DNA of 64,000 nt from Anaeramoeba ignava (GCA_028826165.1 JAPDFW010000094.1:1-64000), one strand, 5' to 3'. Counted from the first letter of the stretch, positions 46,176-58,900 are shown. Notes: a model not told the origin generated them from the sequence alone. Numbers and translations are program-made.

Positions 46176-48456
46176 ATGAAACTTATTTTCCTATTAATTT
46201 TCCTTTTATTTTCATTTTCAAACACACAACTTTGTAATTTTCAAGCTAATTATGCTGAATATTATTCTTCAATAGTTGAATGTGCAAGATCAGTTCCTTT
46301 TCAAGAAAATAATACAGTTATTGAAACAGTAAATCAAATTATTGAAGAATATGTTTTTAAAGATATTGTTCAAAATATTTCAACTGAATTTCATCATTTC
46401 CAAATCAATTTAACAGAAGAACTTAATCAAATTAATCAACAAACATTTTCAAATGATTTTGATTTTCAACAATCAATATCTGATGTTTTAGATTCACTTT
46501 ATGATGCTCATACTAGTTACGTTAAACCTCTTTGTTATGTTTCTCTTTATCTTATTTTTCCATTACAATTAGCTTTGAAAGAAAATGGATCTTCAAATCC
46601 AGAAGTTTATGTTTCAGGTATTTATGCAAATTCAGATAATATTGCTAATATTTATCAATCTATGACAGGAATTGATCCAAGAGATTATATTGGAGAAACT
46701 ATTATTACAATTGATAATCAAGTAATTTTTTAATTTATTCAAAATATTCAAAATATTCAATATATTCAATATATTCAATATATTCAATATATTCAATTTA
46801 TTCAATTTATTCAATATATTCAATATATTCAAAATATAAATAGGATGCTTTGGATTATCTTTTAAATGAATCTTCAAAACTTTCAATTTCAAAAGATCCT
46901 TCTTCTTGTTTAAATCAATATCTTCAAAATGATTTTATGGTTATAAGTCTTGGATATTCTCCAATACCTGAAAAAGAAAACAGAACTATTCAATTTAATT
47001 CAGGTTCTCTTGGATTTCCTTTTATTGGAATTAGTATAAGTACTTTCAATTCACAATCAGATTTTCAAACACAATGTCTTTGTAAGTTTTATTTTAATTA
47101 TAATTTGATTTTAATTCTAATTTTTATTTTGATAATTATTTAGCTGGATTAAATGCAACAAATTTAGAAAAATTCAAATCAAAAAGTTTTAAAGAGAAAG
47201 AAAGAAAAGAAGTTTTATCTCCTGTTTTAGAAAAAAAAAGAATAAAACAAATGATTTATGAATATTTTACTTCAAAAGATAATGAAAATCAAAAAAAAGA
47301 AAAAGAAGAAAAAGAAAATGTTATTGATGGAAGTGTTATTATTTTTAATACATCTAATGCTGTTAATTTTGGAGTTTTTACAGGTGATTCAGAAATTCAA
47401 TATGGAATATTACAAGTTACTTCATTTGTTCCAAATAATCAAAATGAATTTGAAGAAATTGTAGATTATGGAATGGAATATATTCAATCAAACAATATTG
47501 ATTATTTAATTCTTGATCTTAAACAAAATGGAGGAGGTTATATTGATTTAAGTTATCAATTATTCCATTATTTTTTCAATTTAACAACTGAGCCAATTTA
47601 TGGAAATTATGATTTCAGACATTCAAATCTTAATGATCAATTCTTTATTAAATGTGCTCAAAATGAAAATTGTACAAATGATATAGCGTTTTTGTATTCA
47701 CCATTACTTTGGTATAATAAAACAGAACAACAATGTACTAATGAAGATTACTATACACCAGGAATTAGTTATTTAAGAGGAGAAGGTGTTTCACAATATT
47801 CAACACCAATTCATGAAGTTTCAGACATTTCTTGGAAAAGTCCAATTCAATTTGATAAAAATCATTTTATATTATTATCAGATGGAATTTGTGGAAGTTC
47901 ATGTGCAGTTTTTTCATCTAAAATTATTCAAAACAATTTATCAACAACATTTACTATTGGAGGAATTCCAAATTCTGAAATGGGATTTAATAGTTTTCCA
48001 GGAGGACAAGTATATAATTCAGAATATATATTTTATGATATAAGTGATTTAGAATATTATTATGGAATTGTAGTCGATAATCCACCAACACCATTTGAAT
48101 CAGATAATGAAGTTAGTTTTACTTATCGAGAAATTTATCCATTTGATACAAATGAAATTAACAATTCAACAATTCCACTTGAATTTATGTTTTTACCAAC
48201 AGAAAATAAATTGAATATTTGGGATTTTTCAAATGAATCATTAATTTATCAAGGAATTGATAGTTATTTAAATCCAATTCCATCACCAACTCCAAATCCT
48301 AATTACACAAAATCAGAATCTTCTGAAGCTGGTTTAGTTGCTGGTCTTATTATTTCAACTATTGCTATTCTCGCAATTATTTTGGTTTTTGGTTTCTATT
48401 CTGCAAAAAAGAAAAAAGATTCTCAAAAAATTTATGAAACAGTCGATGATAATTAA
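46176..48456 (+). CDS. S41-peptidase-like type I membrane protein, copy 4 (intact)
   Basis: The only fully intact member: exons 46176-46721, 46844-47081 and 47144-48456, phases 0 and 1, 698 residues. Signal peptide LIFLLIFLLFSFSNTQLC; an N-terminal domain (about 20-260) with conserved Cys (VECARSV, CYVSLYL, QTQCLC); a Lys-rich linker (KEKERKEVLSPVLEKKR); then the S41 core with IDYLILDLKQNGGGYIDLSY and LLSDGICGSSC, candidate nucleophile Ser514, followed by TFTIGGIPNSEMGFNSFPGG. After a short stalk (PIPSPTPNP) comes one membrane helix (about 658-680) and a 15-residue cytoplasmic tail. Resembles the secreted fungal/protist S41 group more than bacterial CtpA; no PDZ domain seen. Substrate unknown. 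Confidence 0.85.
46722..46843 (+). repeat. Intron 1 of S41 copy 4 (122 nt)
   Basis: GTAATTTTTTAA start, TATTCAA units, ATAAATAG end. A short version of the array in copies 1 and 3. Confidence 0.85.
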
Positions 48457-48654
48457 CTTTCTTTTCTTTCATTTTTTTTTCCTCTTTTTTTTTCCACTTT
48501 TTAAATTTCATCAATTTTACCATTTTTTTTTTCTAAATTCCTTTTTCTAAACTCCAAACAAACAAAAATCAATAAAAACCAAATTCAAAAACAAATTTTT
48601 TTTTTAATTTTTTTTTTCATTTTTTTTTTTCATTTTTTTTAATTTAAAACCCAA
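48457..48654. other. Intergenic spacer, S41 copies 4-5
   Basis: About 200 bases of T-rich DNA; its second half matches the spacer before copy 4 closely, including AAACAAATTTTTTTTTTAAT and the leader. Confidence 0.5.
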
Positions 48655-49200
48655 ATGAAACTTATTTTCCTATTAATTTTCCTTTTATTTTCATTTTCAA
48701 ACACACAACTTTGTAATTTTCAAGCTAATTATGCTCAATATTATTCTTCAATAATTGAATGTGCAAAATCAATTCCTTTTCAAGAAAATAATACAGTTAT
48801 TGAAACAGTAAATCAAATTATTGAAGAATATGTTTTTAAAGATATTGTTCAAAATATTTCAACTGAATTCCATCATTTCCAAATCAATTTAACAGAAGAA
48901 CTTAATCAAATTAATCAACAAACATTTTCAAATGATTTTGATTTTCAACAATCAATATCTGATGTTTTAGATTCACTTTATGATGCTCATACTATTTATA
49001 TTAAACCTCTTTGTTATGTTTCTCTTCATCTTATTTTTCCATTACAATTAGCTTTGAAAGAAAATGGATCTTCAAATCCAGAAGTTTATGTTTCAGGTAT
49101 TTATGCAAATTCAGATAATATTGCTAATGTTTATCTATATATAACAGGAATTGATCCAAGAGATTATATTGGAGAAACTATTATTACAATTGATAATCAA

Positions 49201-49367
49201 GTAATTTTTTAATTTATTCAAAATATTCAAAATATTCAATTTATTTAAAATATTCAATATATTCAATTTATTCAATATATTCAATATATTCAATTTATTC
49301 AATTTATTCAATATATTCAATTTATTCAATATATTCAATTTATTCAAAATATTTAAAATATAAATAG
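49201..49367 (+). repeat. Intron 1 of S41 copy 5 (167 nt)
   Basis: GTAATTTTTTAA start, TATTCAA units, ATAAATAG end; no G inside. Confidence 0.85.
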
Positions 49368-50818
49368 GATGCTTTTGATTATCTTATAAATGAATCTTCA
49401 AAACTTTCAATTTCAAAAGATCCTTCTTCTTGTTTAAATCAATATCTTCAAAATGATTTTATGGTTATAAGTCTTGGATATTCTCCAATACCTGAAAAAG
49501 AAAACAGAACTATTCAATTTAATTCAGGTTCTCTTGGATTTCCTTTTATTGGAATTAGTATAAGTACTTTCAATTCACAATCAGATTTTCAAAACACAAT
49601 GTCTTTGTAAGTTTTATTTTTATTTTTAATTCTGATTTTAATCAATTTAATTTTAATTCTAATTTTTATTTTGATAATTATTTAGCTGGATTAAATGCAA
49701 CAAATTTAGAAAAATTCAAATCAAAAAGTTTTGAAGAGAAAGAAAGAAAAGAAGTTTTATCTCCTGTTTTAGAAAAGAAAAGAATAAAACAAATGATTTA
49801 TGAATATTTTACTTCAAAAGATAATGAAAATCAAAAAAAAGAAGAAAAAGAAGAAAAAGAAAATGTTATTGATGGAAGTGTTATTATTTTTAATACATCT
49901 GATTCTGTTAATTTTGGAGTTTTTACAGGTGATTCAGGAATTCAATATGGAATATTACAAGTTACTTCATTTTCACCAAGTAATCTAACTGAATTTAAAG
50001 AAATTGTAGATTATGGAATGGAATATATTCAATCAAACAATATTGATTATTTAATTCTTGATCTTAAACAAAATGGAGGAGGTTATATTTCTTTAAGTTA
50101 TCAATTATTCCATTATTTTTTCAATTTAACAAACGAACCAATTTATGGAAATTATGATTTCAGACATTCAAATCTTAATGATCAATTCTTTATTAAATGT
50201 GCTCAAAATGAAAATTGTACAAATGATATAGCGTTTTTGTATTCACCATTACTTTGGTATAATAAAACAGAACAAGAATGTACTAATGAAGATTACTATA
50301 CACCAGGAATTAGTTATTTAAGAGGAGAAGGTGTTTCACAATATTCAATACCAATTCATGAAGTTTCAGATATTTCTTGGAAAAGTCCAATTCAATTTGA
50401 TAAAAATCATTTTATATTATTATCAGATGGAATTTGTGGAAGTTCATGTGCAGTTTTTTCATCAAAAATTATTCAAAACAATTTATCAACAACATTTACT
50501 ATTGGAGGAATTCCAAATTCCGAAATGGGATTTAATAGTTTTCCAGGAGGACAAGTATATAATTCAGAATATATATTTTATGATATAAGTGATTTAGAAT
50601 ATTATTATGGAATTGTAGTCGATAATCCACCAACACCATTTGAATCAGATAATGAAGTTAGTTTTACTTATCGAGAAATTTATCCATTTAATACAAATGA
50701 AATTACCAATTCAACGATTCCACTTGAATTTATGTTTATACCAACAGAAAATAAATTGAATATTTGGGATTTTTCAAATGAATCATTAATTTATCAAGGA
50801 ATTGATAGTTATTTAAAA

Positions 50819-51200
50819 CCAACTCCAACACCAACACCAACACCAACACCAACACCAACACCAACACCAACACCAACTCCAACACCAACACCAACACCAA
50901 CACCAACTCCAACACCAACACCAACTCCAACACCAACTCCAACACCAACTCCAACACCAACTCCAACACCAACTCCAACTCCAACACCAACACCAACTCC
51001 CAACACCAACACCAACTCCAACACCAACTCCAACTCCAACACCAACACCAACTCCAACACCAACACCAACTCCAACACCAACTCCAACTCCAACACCAAC
51101 TCCAACACCAACACCAACTCCAACTCCAACACCAACACCAACACCAACTCCAACTCCAACTCCAACACCAACACCAACACCAACACCAACTCCAACACCA
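50819..51200 (+). repeat. CCAACA/CCAACT hexanucleotide minisatellite coding a Pro-Thr stalk
   Basis: 382 bases of CCAACA and CCAACT in irregular order, one C longer than a multiple of three. It codes (Pro-Thr)63-Pro once the extra C is discounted; the paralogues have 2 to 6 Pro-Thr pairs. It is the most C-rich stretch of the window and has no G on the plus strand. Confidence 0.92.
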
Positions 51201-51359
51201 AATTACACAAAATCAGAATCTTCTAAAGCTGGTTTGATTGCTGGTGTTGTTATTTCAGTTATTGTGGTTGTTGCTGTTGCTTTGGTTTTTGTTTTCTATC
51301 GTTATAAAAAGAAACAGAATACTGAGATCAATTATCATTTAATGGAGGATAATGTTTAA

Positions 51360-51702
51360 AAGTCTTTTTTTCATCTTCAAATTCTTTTTTTCAAATTCAA
51401 ATTCTTTTTTTTCAAATTCGAATTCTTTTTTTTTCAAATTCGAATTCTTTTTTTTCAAATTCGAATTCTTTTTTTTTCATCTTCGAATTCTAATTTTTCA
51501 TCTTTTTTTCAAATTCGAATTCTTTTTTTTCAAATTCGAATTCTTTTTTCATCTTCAAATTCTTTTTTTCATCTTCAAATTCTTTTTTTTTCAAATTCAA
51601 ATTCTTTTTTTTTCATCTTCAAAATCTTTTTTTTCAAATTCAAAAAAAGCAAAAAAAATTTTTCATTTTTCATTTTTCATTTTTTTTAATTTTAAATCCA
51701 AA
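51360..51702. repeat. Intergenic TTTTTTTTCAAATTCGAATTC repeats, S41 copies 5-6
   Basis: About 280 bases of units of roughly 20-26 bases: a T-run, then CAAATTC(G/A)AATTC or CATCTTCAAATTC. Many units carry the palindrome TTCGAA/GAATTCGAATTC-like core. Followed by TTTTTCATTTTTCATTTTTC before ATG 51703. No gene is seen. Confidence 0.75.
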
Positions 51703-53952
51703 ATGAAAGTTTTTATTTTCTTATTAATTTTTCCTTTTATTTTCATTTTCAAACACACAACTTTGTAATTTTCAATCCAATTTATTTTATAATTATTCTT
51801 CAATAGTTGAATGTGTAAAATCAGTTCCTTTTCAAGAAAATAATACAGTTATTGAAACAGTAAATCAAATTTTTGAAGAATATGTTTTTAAAGATATTGT
51901 TCAAGATATTTCAACTGAATTTCATCATTTCCAAATTAATTTAACAGAAGAACTTAATCAAATTAATCAAAAAACATTTTCAAATGATTTTGATTTTCAA
52001 CAATCAATATCTGATATTGTTGACTCACTTTATGATGCTCATACCAGCTATCAAAAACCACTCTGTTATAATTCTTTCACATTTTATTTTCCATTACAAT
52101 TATCAATTAAAGAAAATCAATATTCAAATCCAGAAGTTTATGTTTCAGGTATTTATGATAAAATTGAAGGTTTTGCTAATATTTATGAATCTATAACAGG
52201 AATTAATCCAAGAAATTATATTGGAGAAACTATTATTACAATTGATAATCAAGTAATTTTTTAATTTATTCAAAATATTCAAAATATTCAAAATATTTAA
52301 TATATTCAAAATATATAAATAGGATGCTTGGGATTTTCTATTGATTGAATCTTCAAAACTTTCAATTTCAAAAGATCCTTCTTGTTGTTTAAATCAATAT
52401 CTTCAAAATGATTTTATGGAAATAAGTCTTGGATATTCTCCAATACCTGAAAAAGAAAACAGAACTATTCAATTTAATTCAGGTTCTGTTGATTTTCCTT
52501 TTATTGGAATGTGTACAAGTAATTTTAGTTCACAATCAGATTTTCAAACACAATGTCTTTGTAAGTTTTATTTTTATTTTTAATTCTGATTTTAATCAAT
52601 TTAATTTTAATTTTAATTTTTATTTAGCTGGATTAAATGAGACAAATTTAGAAAAATCCAAATTAAAAAGTTTTGAAGAGAAAGAAAGAAAAGAATTTTT
52701 ATCTCCTGTTTTAGAAAAGAAAAGAAGAAAACAAATGATTTATGAATATTTTACTTCACAAGATAATGAAAAAGAAAATGTTATTGATGGAAGTGTTGTT
52801 ATTTTTAATACATCTAATTCTGTTAATTTTGAAGTTTTTACAGGTGATTCAGGAATTCAATATGGAATATTCCGAATAATAACATTTTCACCACCAAATC
52901 AAACTGAATTTGAAGAAATATTGAATTATGGAATGGAATATATTCAATCAAACAATATTGATTATTTAATTATTGATCTTAGACAAAATGAAGGAGGTAT
53001 TATTGCTTTAAGTTATCAATTATTCTATTTCTTTTTCAATTTAACAAATTCACCAATTTATGGAAATTATGATTTCAGACATTCAAGTATAAATACTCAA
53101 ATGTTTACTAAATGTGCTGAAAATGAAAATTGTACAGAAAAGCAAATGTTTTTTACACCTTTATATTGGTATAATCAATCTGAACAACAATGGACTAATG
53201 GAAATTGGTTTGATCCTGTTACTTATTTAAGAGGAGGAGAATTTGCTCAATTCTCAACTTTGGTTCATGAAGCTCCAAATATTTCTTGGAAAAGTCCAAT
53301 TCAATTTGATAAAAATCATACTATATTATTATCAGATGGAATTTGTGGAAGTTCATGTGCAGTTTTTTCATCTAAAATTATTCAAAACAATTTAGCAACA
53401 ACATTTACTATTGGAGGAATTCCAAATTCAGAAATGTCATTTATAAGTTTTCCAGGAGGACAATCTTTTTATTCAGGAGGTTTAATTGAATATATCAATA
53501 TACTTGAAGAAACTTATGGAATTGTAATTGATAATCCACCAACACCATTTGAATCAGATAATGAACTCATGTTTACTTATCGAGAAATTTATCCATTTAA
53601 TACAAATGAAATTACCAATTCAACGATTCCACTTGAATTTATGTTTTTACCAACAGAAAATAAATTGAATATTTGGGATTTTTCAAATGAATCATTAATT
53701 TATCAAGGAATTGATAGTTATTTAAATCCAACTCCATCTCCAACTCCAAATCCTAATCAAAATTCAAGTTCTTCAGGAAATAAAAAAGTTACAATAGCTC
53801 TTGGTGTTGTTATTCCTATTGTTTTTATTTCCGTAATTATTATAGTAATAATTATTTATCGAAAAAAAAACAAAAAAACTTCATATATAGATTTAAGTTC
53901 TGAAGAGATTAAAAATGAAAACAAATTTTTGGTTGATTTGGGTTTAATTTAA
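51703..53952 (+). pseudogene. S41-peptidase-like type I membrane protein, copy 6 (one T insertion in the signal peptide)
   Basis: Exons 51703-52252, 52323-52560 and 52628-53952. One T is gained near 51729-51733 (ATTTTTCC for ATTTTCC), which stops the frame at a TAA in the signal peptide region. Past it exon 1 is open to the donor and exons 2 and 3 are in phase. It is the most diverged copy: IDYLIIDLRQNEGGIIALSY, DGICGSSC intact, QQWTNGNWFDPVTYLRGG. Short stalk (PTPSPTPNPNQ), membrane helix (VTIALGVVIPIVFISVIIIV) and a longer cytoplasmic tail (SYIDLSSEEIKNENKFL). A single homopolymer break, so possibly intact in the organism. Confidence 0.8.
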
Positions 53953-54001
53953 TTTGATAAAAAAAAGAATAAAGGAGAAATGAGAAGAAAAGATTTTAAT
54001 T

Positions 54002-55817
54002 TTAATTTTGATTTTGATTTTGATTATTAAATTTTTTAATTAATAAATTAAATAAATTTGGATATGTTTGATTTAATTGAAAATAATCAATTCCAATTTG
54101 AATTTCTTCAATTATTTCTTGTGTAATTTGAATTTCATCTTTAATTTGATTTGAATAAATCCAATATTCAAATATTTGAAATGATTTATTACTTAATTCA
54201 CTATAATCTGTAACTTTATTAGATTTATCTTCTAGTAACAGATAAAAACATTCCTCGATATAATTCACTTCTCATTATTAATATTAATTTTGGAAATTTA
54301 TATTGTTTTTCTTTTCTTTCAATTATAAAATCTTTTTCATTTTCATTTTCATTTTCATTTAAATAAATTCTTTTCATTGTTTCTTCAATTTTTTCATTTA
54401 AATTTAAAATTTCTTTAATTTCAGAATATAATTTTGGATTTATTTTGGAATTATTTGAATAAATCATTTCAAATATTTGATTTGATTCTTTAATTGATTT
54501 TTTGAAATAATTTCTTTAAGTTTTTCATTTTCATTTTGATTTTGATTTAATCTATATTTCAATATTAATTTATGAGCTTCAATTATTTCTCCATTTTCTG
54601 TTTTAAATGAAATATCACAAAATTCTTTTCTTTGGAATAATTTTATCAAATCTTCTTCAAGATTGGAAAAAGAAGGAGGAGAATAATAAAAAAATGAATT
54701 GTTATATCCACAAGAAATACGATAATTATAAATATTTTCATTAAATCTTAATTTAGGAAGTTCAATTTGAATTGGAAGTAATTGATTATTTGTATTTCCA
54801 TTTCCTAATTGACCATAACCATTATTTCCAAATACTATTAATTTTGATTTAGATGCTAAAATCAAAGTATGAGCATTTCCAACAGAAAAATCAAGAATAT
54901 TATCATCATTTTCAAATAAAGATGATTTGATTTCAGTAAATTTAGTTATTCTGTCTCCCATCTTATTTAATCCTGATAAATTTATTTCTCCACATGAATA
55001 AAGTTTTCTTTTTGGATTTTCATTTTCATCTTCATTTTCAACCAGCATTATTGAATGCCAAAATCCACATTGAATATCAATTATTTTGCCTTTTGGAATA
55101 TTTTGGATTTTGGTTAATTTTTGGATAAAATACAAATCATTTCCAATTCCCATTGAACTATTGAAATTATTACCGCATCCAAATAATTCTTGATTTGAAT
55201 TTAAAAGAAAAACCAGATTAGAAGTATTTCCTGAAAATATTTTAGAAACATTTTTCATTATTAAAATAGGTTTTTCTGTTTTTGTAAGTGTTTCATAATC
55301 AAAACCAAGTTGACAAAATTTATTTGAACCAATTCCATAAACATTTTGATTTGAAGTTAATAAGTAAATTGAATGAGATCCAGAAACAATATCTTGAATT
55401 ATTCTATCGTTTGTATCTTCAATTAATGATGAAATATTGATAAATTCTTTGGATTTTTGGATTGATATCAATTCCTTTGGCAAATACATTTCCTTCTATT
55501 GTTAAAATAGCTTCATTATCATAACCAATAGATACTTTTTGGATATTTTCTTCAATTTGGATTTTTTTAGGTTTTTGATTTGAATCTTTTTCATTTAAAT
55601 ATTCTATTGCTTTTCCATTTTTAAAAAGGAAAATTGTTGAAAATTTTGATGATGAAATTTGTTTAATTTGTTTTTCATTTTCATTTTCATTTTCATTTTC
55701 TTTTTCATTTTCATTTTCATTTTCAAATTTAAATTGAATTGGTTTTATTATTTTATTTGGTTTATTTTTGATAAGTTTTGGATATTCATTTAAACCAAAA
55801 AATAAAATTTCATTCAT
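54002..55817 (-). pseudogene. RCC1-BTB protein, copy 5 (minus strand, several frameshifts)
   Basis: ATG 55815-55817 (MNEILFFGLNEYPKLIKN) aligns with the starts of copies 2-4. Breaks: two bases lost around 55440-55465 (INPKIQRIYQYF reading), one A lost in a run near 54500 (ISKNQLKNQ), and one base gained near 54237 (GTTACTAGAAG for GTAACAGAAG). The pieces 55817-55419, 55489-54464, 54467-54225 and 54268-54002 together cover the whole RCC1 plus BTB layout. It lies about 42 kb from the other copies, in inverse orientation, next to the S41 array. Confidence 0.8.
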
Positions 55818-55908
55818 TTTTAAAATGAAAAAAATGAAAAAAATAATTTTTAAAATTTTAATTTTTCATTTTTTTTCTTTTCAAAAAATTAAAAAAAAAA
55901 TAAATAAA

Positions 55909-58900
55909 ATGGAAAATCAATCAATTAACGTATTTAAAATTAAAATTAAAAATTAAAATTAAAACTAAAAAATTAAAATTATTTTTTAGATTGCAGTTGT
56001 TGGATGTATTCATGGATCATTAGAAGAAACATATAATGCAATAAATATAATGGAAAGAGAGAATAAAATCAAGATAGATTTAGTTATTTGTTGTGGAGAT
56101 TTCCAAGCAGTTCGTGATTCTTTTGAATTAGAAACTGTTGTTTGTCCTAGAAAATATAAAAATATGAGATCTTTTTATAAATATTATTTAGGTCAGAAAA
56201 AAGCTCCAATTTTAACTATTTTTGTTGGAGGAAATCATGAAGCATCATCTCATCTTCAAGAATTGTAAATTAAAATTCATTTTATAATTAAATTAAAAAT
56301 TAAAATTAAAATTAAAATTAAAATTAAAATTTAAATCAAAATTAAAATTAAAATTAAAATTAAAATTAAAATTAAAATTAAAATTTAAAATTAAAATTAA
56401 AATTAAAATTTATTTATAAAATTAAAATTAAAATTAAAATTAAAATTAAAATTAAAATTAAAATTTATTTATAAATTAAAATTAAAATTAAAATTAAAAT
56501 TAAAATTAAAATTAAAATTAAATTAAAATTAAAATTAAAATTTAAAATTAAAAAAATTAAAATTTAAAATTAAAATTAAAATTAAAATTAAAATTAAAAT
56601 TAAAATTAAAATTAAAATTAAAATTAAAATTAAAATTAAAAATTAAAATTAAAATTAAAATTAAAATTAAAATTAAAATTAAAATTTAAAATTAAAATTA
56701 AAATTTAAATTATTTATAAAATTAAAATTAAAATTAAATTTAAAAATTAAAATCAAAATTAAAATTAAAAATTAAAATTCAAAATTAAAATTAAAATTTA
56801 AATTTAAATTAAAATCAAAATTAAAATCAAAATTAAAATCAAAATTAAAATCAAAATTAAAATTTAAATTAAAATTAAAATTAAAAATCAAAATTTAAAA
56901 TCAAAAATTTTCTTTATTTGGATACATTTATCAAGAATTTTTGGAGGTTGGGTTGCACCAAATATTTATTATATGGGATTAGCAAGTGTTATTAATTTCC
57001 GAGGTTTAAGAATTGGAGGAATATCAGGAATTTATAAAAATCACGATTTTACAAAATCTTATTATGAAGAAAATCCATTTAATCAAAATAGTTTAAGAAG
57101 TATTTATCATGTTCGGAGTTTGGATGTTTTTAAATTAAGTCTTTTGCAGAGAAATCAAATAGACATTTTTATGTCACATGATTGGCCTGTTGGAATTACT
57201 TCTTTTGGAGATGTTCAAAGTTTATTAAGAATAAAACCTGATTTTCAAAAGGATATTAATAATAATTCACTTGGAAATCCTTATTTATCAAACTTACTTT
57301 TTCAATTAAAACCTTCTTATTGGTTTGCTGCTCATTTACATTGTAAATTTGCTGCTTTAGTTCCCCATTATGATACTATTCCTGCTAAAAAAACAAAATT
57401 TCTTGCTCTTGATAAATGCTTACCTTTTAGACATTTTTTACAATTAATTCATATTAAAGATTCTTATTTTAAAAAAAGAGAAAACCAAAATGAAATTCAA
57501 ATTGAAATTCAAAATCAAAATCAAAATGAAATTGAAAATCAAAATGCAAAATCAAAATCAAAATCAAAATCAAAATGAAATTGAAAATCAAAATGAAATT
57601 GAAATTGAAAATCAAAATCAAAATGAAATTCAAAATCAAAATCAAAATCAAAATGAAATTGAAAATGAAATTGAAAATCAAAATCAAATTCAAAATGAAA
57701 ATCAAAATCAAAATGAAATTCAAAATCAAAATGAAATTCAAAATGAAAATAAAAATGAAATTCAAAATGAAATTCAAAATCAAAATGAAATTCAAAATCA
57801 AAATGAAATTGAAAATGAAATTGAAATTCAAAATCAAAATCAAAATGAAAATCAAAATCAAAATCAAAATCAAAATCAAATTCAAAATAAAAATAAAAAT
57901 AAAAATCAAAATAAAAATAAAAATCAAAATAAAATTGAACAAGATAGTTTATATTATGATATTGAATGGATTGCAATTCTTCGTGCAACTGAACATTTAT
58001 TTTCTCGAAAACAAGAACTTTTTAGTTTTGAACAATATAAAGAAAAAGAAGAAGAAATTTTACAAAAAATTAATGAAGAAATAGAAAATATTAAAAAAGA
58101 AAATATTGATCTTAAAATTCCTTTTAATTTTAAACAAAAACCAAAAAAATTTCAACATAATTTTAAAGGAGTTTATGCCAATCCACAAAGAATTGAATTT
58201 TGCAAATTAATATCAATTACAGATCCATTTGATAACAAAAACAATTATAATCAAAATTTTAATCAAAATTTTAATCAAAATTATCAAAATTATCAAAAAG
58301 CTCAAGAATTAAAAAATCAAAATTATAACCAAAATTACAATCAAAATTATAACCAAAATTTTAATCAAAATTATAACCAAAATTATAATCAAAATTATAA
58401 CCAAAATTTTAATCAAAATTATAATAAAAATTATAATAAAAATTATAACCAAAATTATAATCAAAATTATAATCAAAATTATAATCAAAATTATAATCAA
58501 AATTATAACCAAAATTTTAACCAAAAACGAATGATTGATGAAAATGATTCTTTACTTTCATTAATGTATCCTGTTTCTCAAAATCAAAATCAAAATCAAA
58601 ATCAAAATCAAAATCAAAATCAAAATCAAAATCAAAATCAAAATCAAAATCAAAATCAAAATCAAAATCAAAATCAAAATCAAAATCAAAATCAAAATCA
58701 AAATCAAAATCAAAATCAAAATCAAAATCAAAATCAAAATCAAAATCAAAATCAAAATCAAAATCAAAATCAAAATCAAAATCAAAATCAAAATCAAAAT
58801 CAAAATCAATTTAAAAATCAAAATTTAAATCAAAATCAAAATCAAAATCAAAATCAAAATCAAAATCAAAATCAATTTAAAAATCAAAATCAATTTAAAA

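Larger units (their letters stand above)
48655..51359 (+). pseudogene. S41-peptidase-like protein, copy 5, giant Pro-Thr stalk (two one-base insertions)
   Basis: Exons 48655-49200, 49368-49606 and 49686-51359. One A is gained in exon 2 near 49590-49594 (TTCAAAACACAA for TTCAAACACAA) and one C in the stalk near 51000 (ACTCCCAAC for ACTCCAAC). The second turns the Pro-Thr reading into Asn-Thr/Ser and ends at 51226. Without it the frame passes through a 127-residue Pro-Thr stalk, a membrane helix ([20 protein letters not shown]) and a charged tail to TAA 51357-51359. Catalytic DGICGSSC is intact. Both breaks are in simple sequence, where assembly errors are common, so the gene could be functional. 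Confidence 0.8.

Noticed and set aside
50736-51210. Minus-strand open frames with VGVGVG and LVLELV repeats
   Set aside because: Shadow of the Pro-Thr minisatellite of S41 copy 5.
57469-58821. Open frames rich in FDFDF, ILILIL or KIKIK opposite or alongside DBR1
   Set aside because: Other-frame readings of the Asn/Gln coding repeats.
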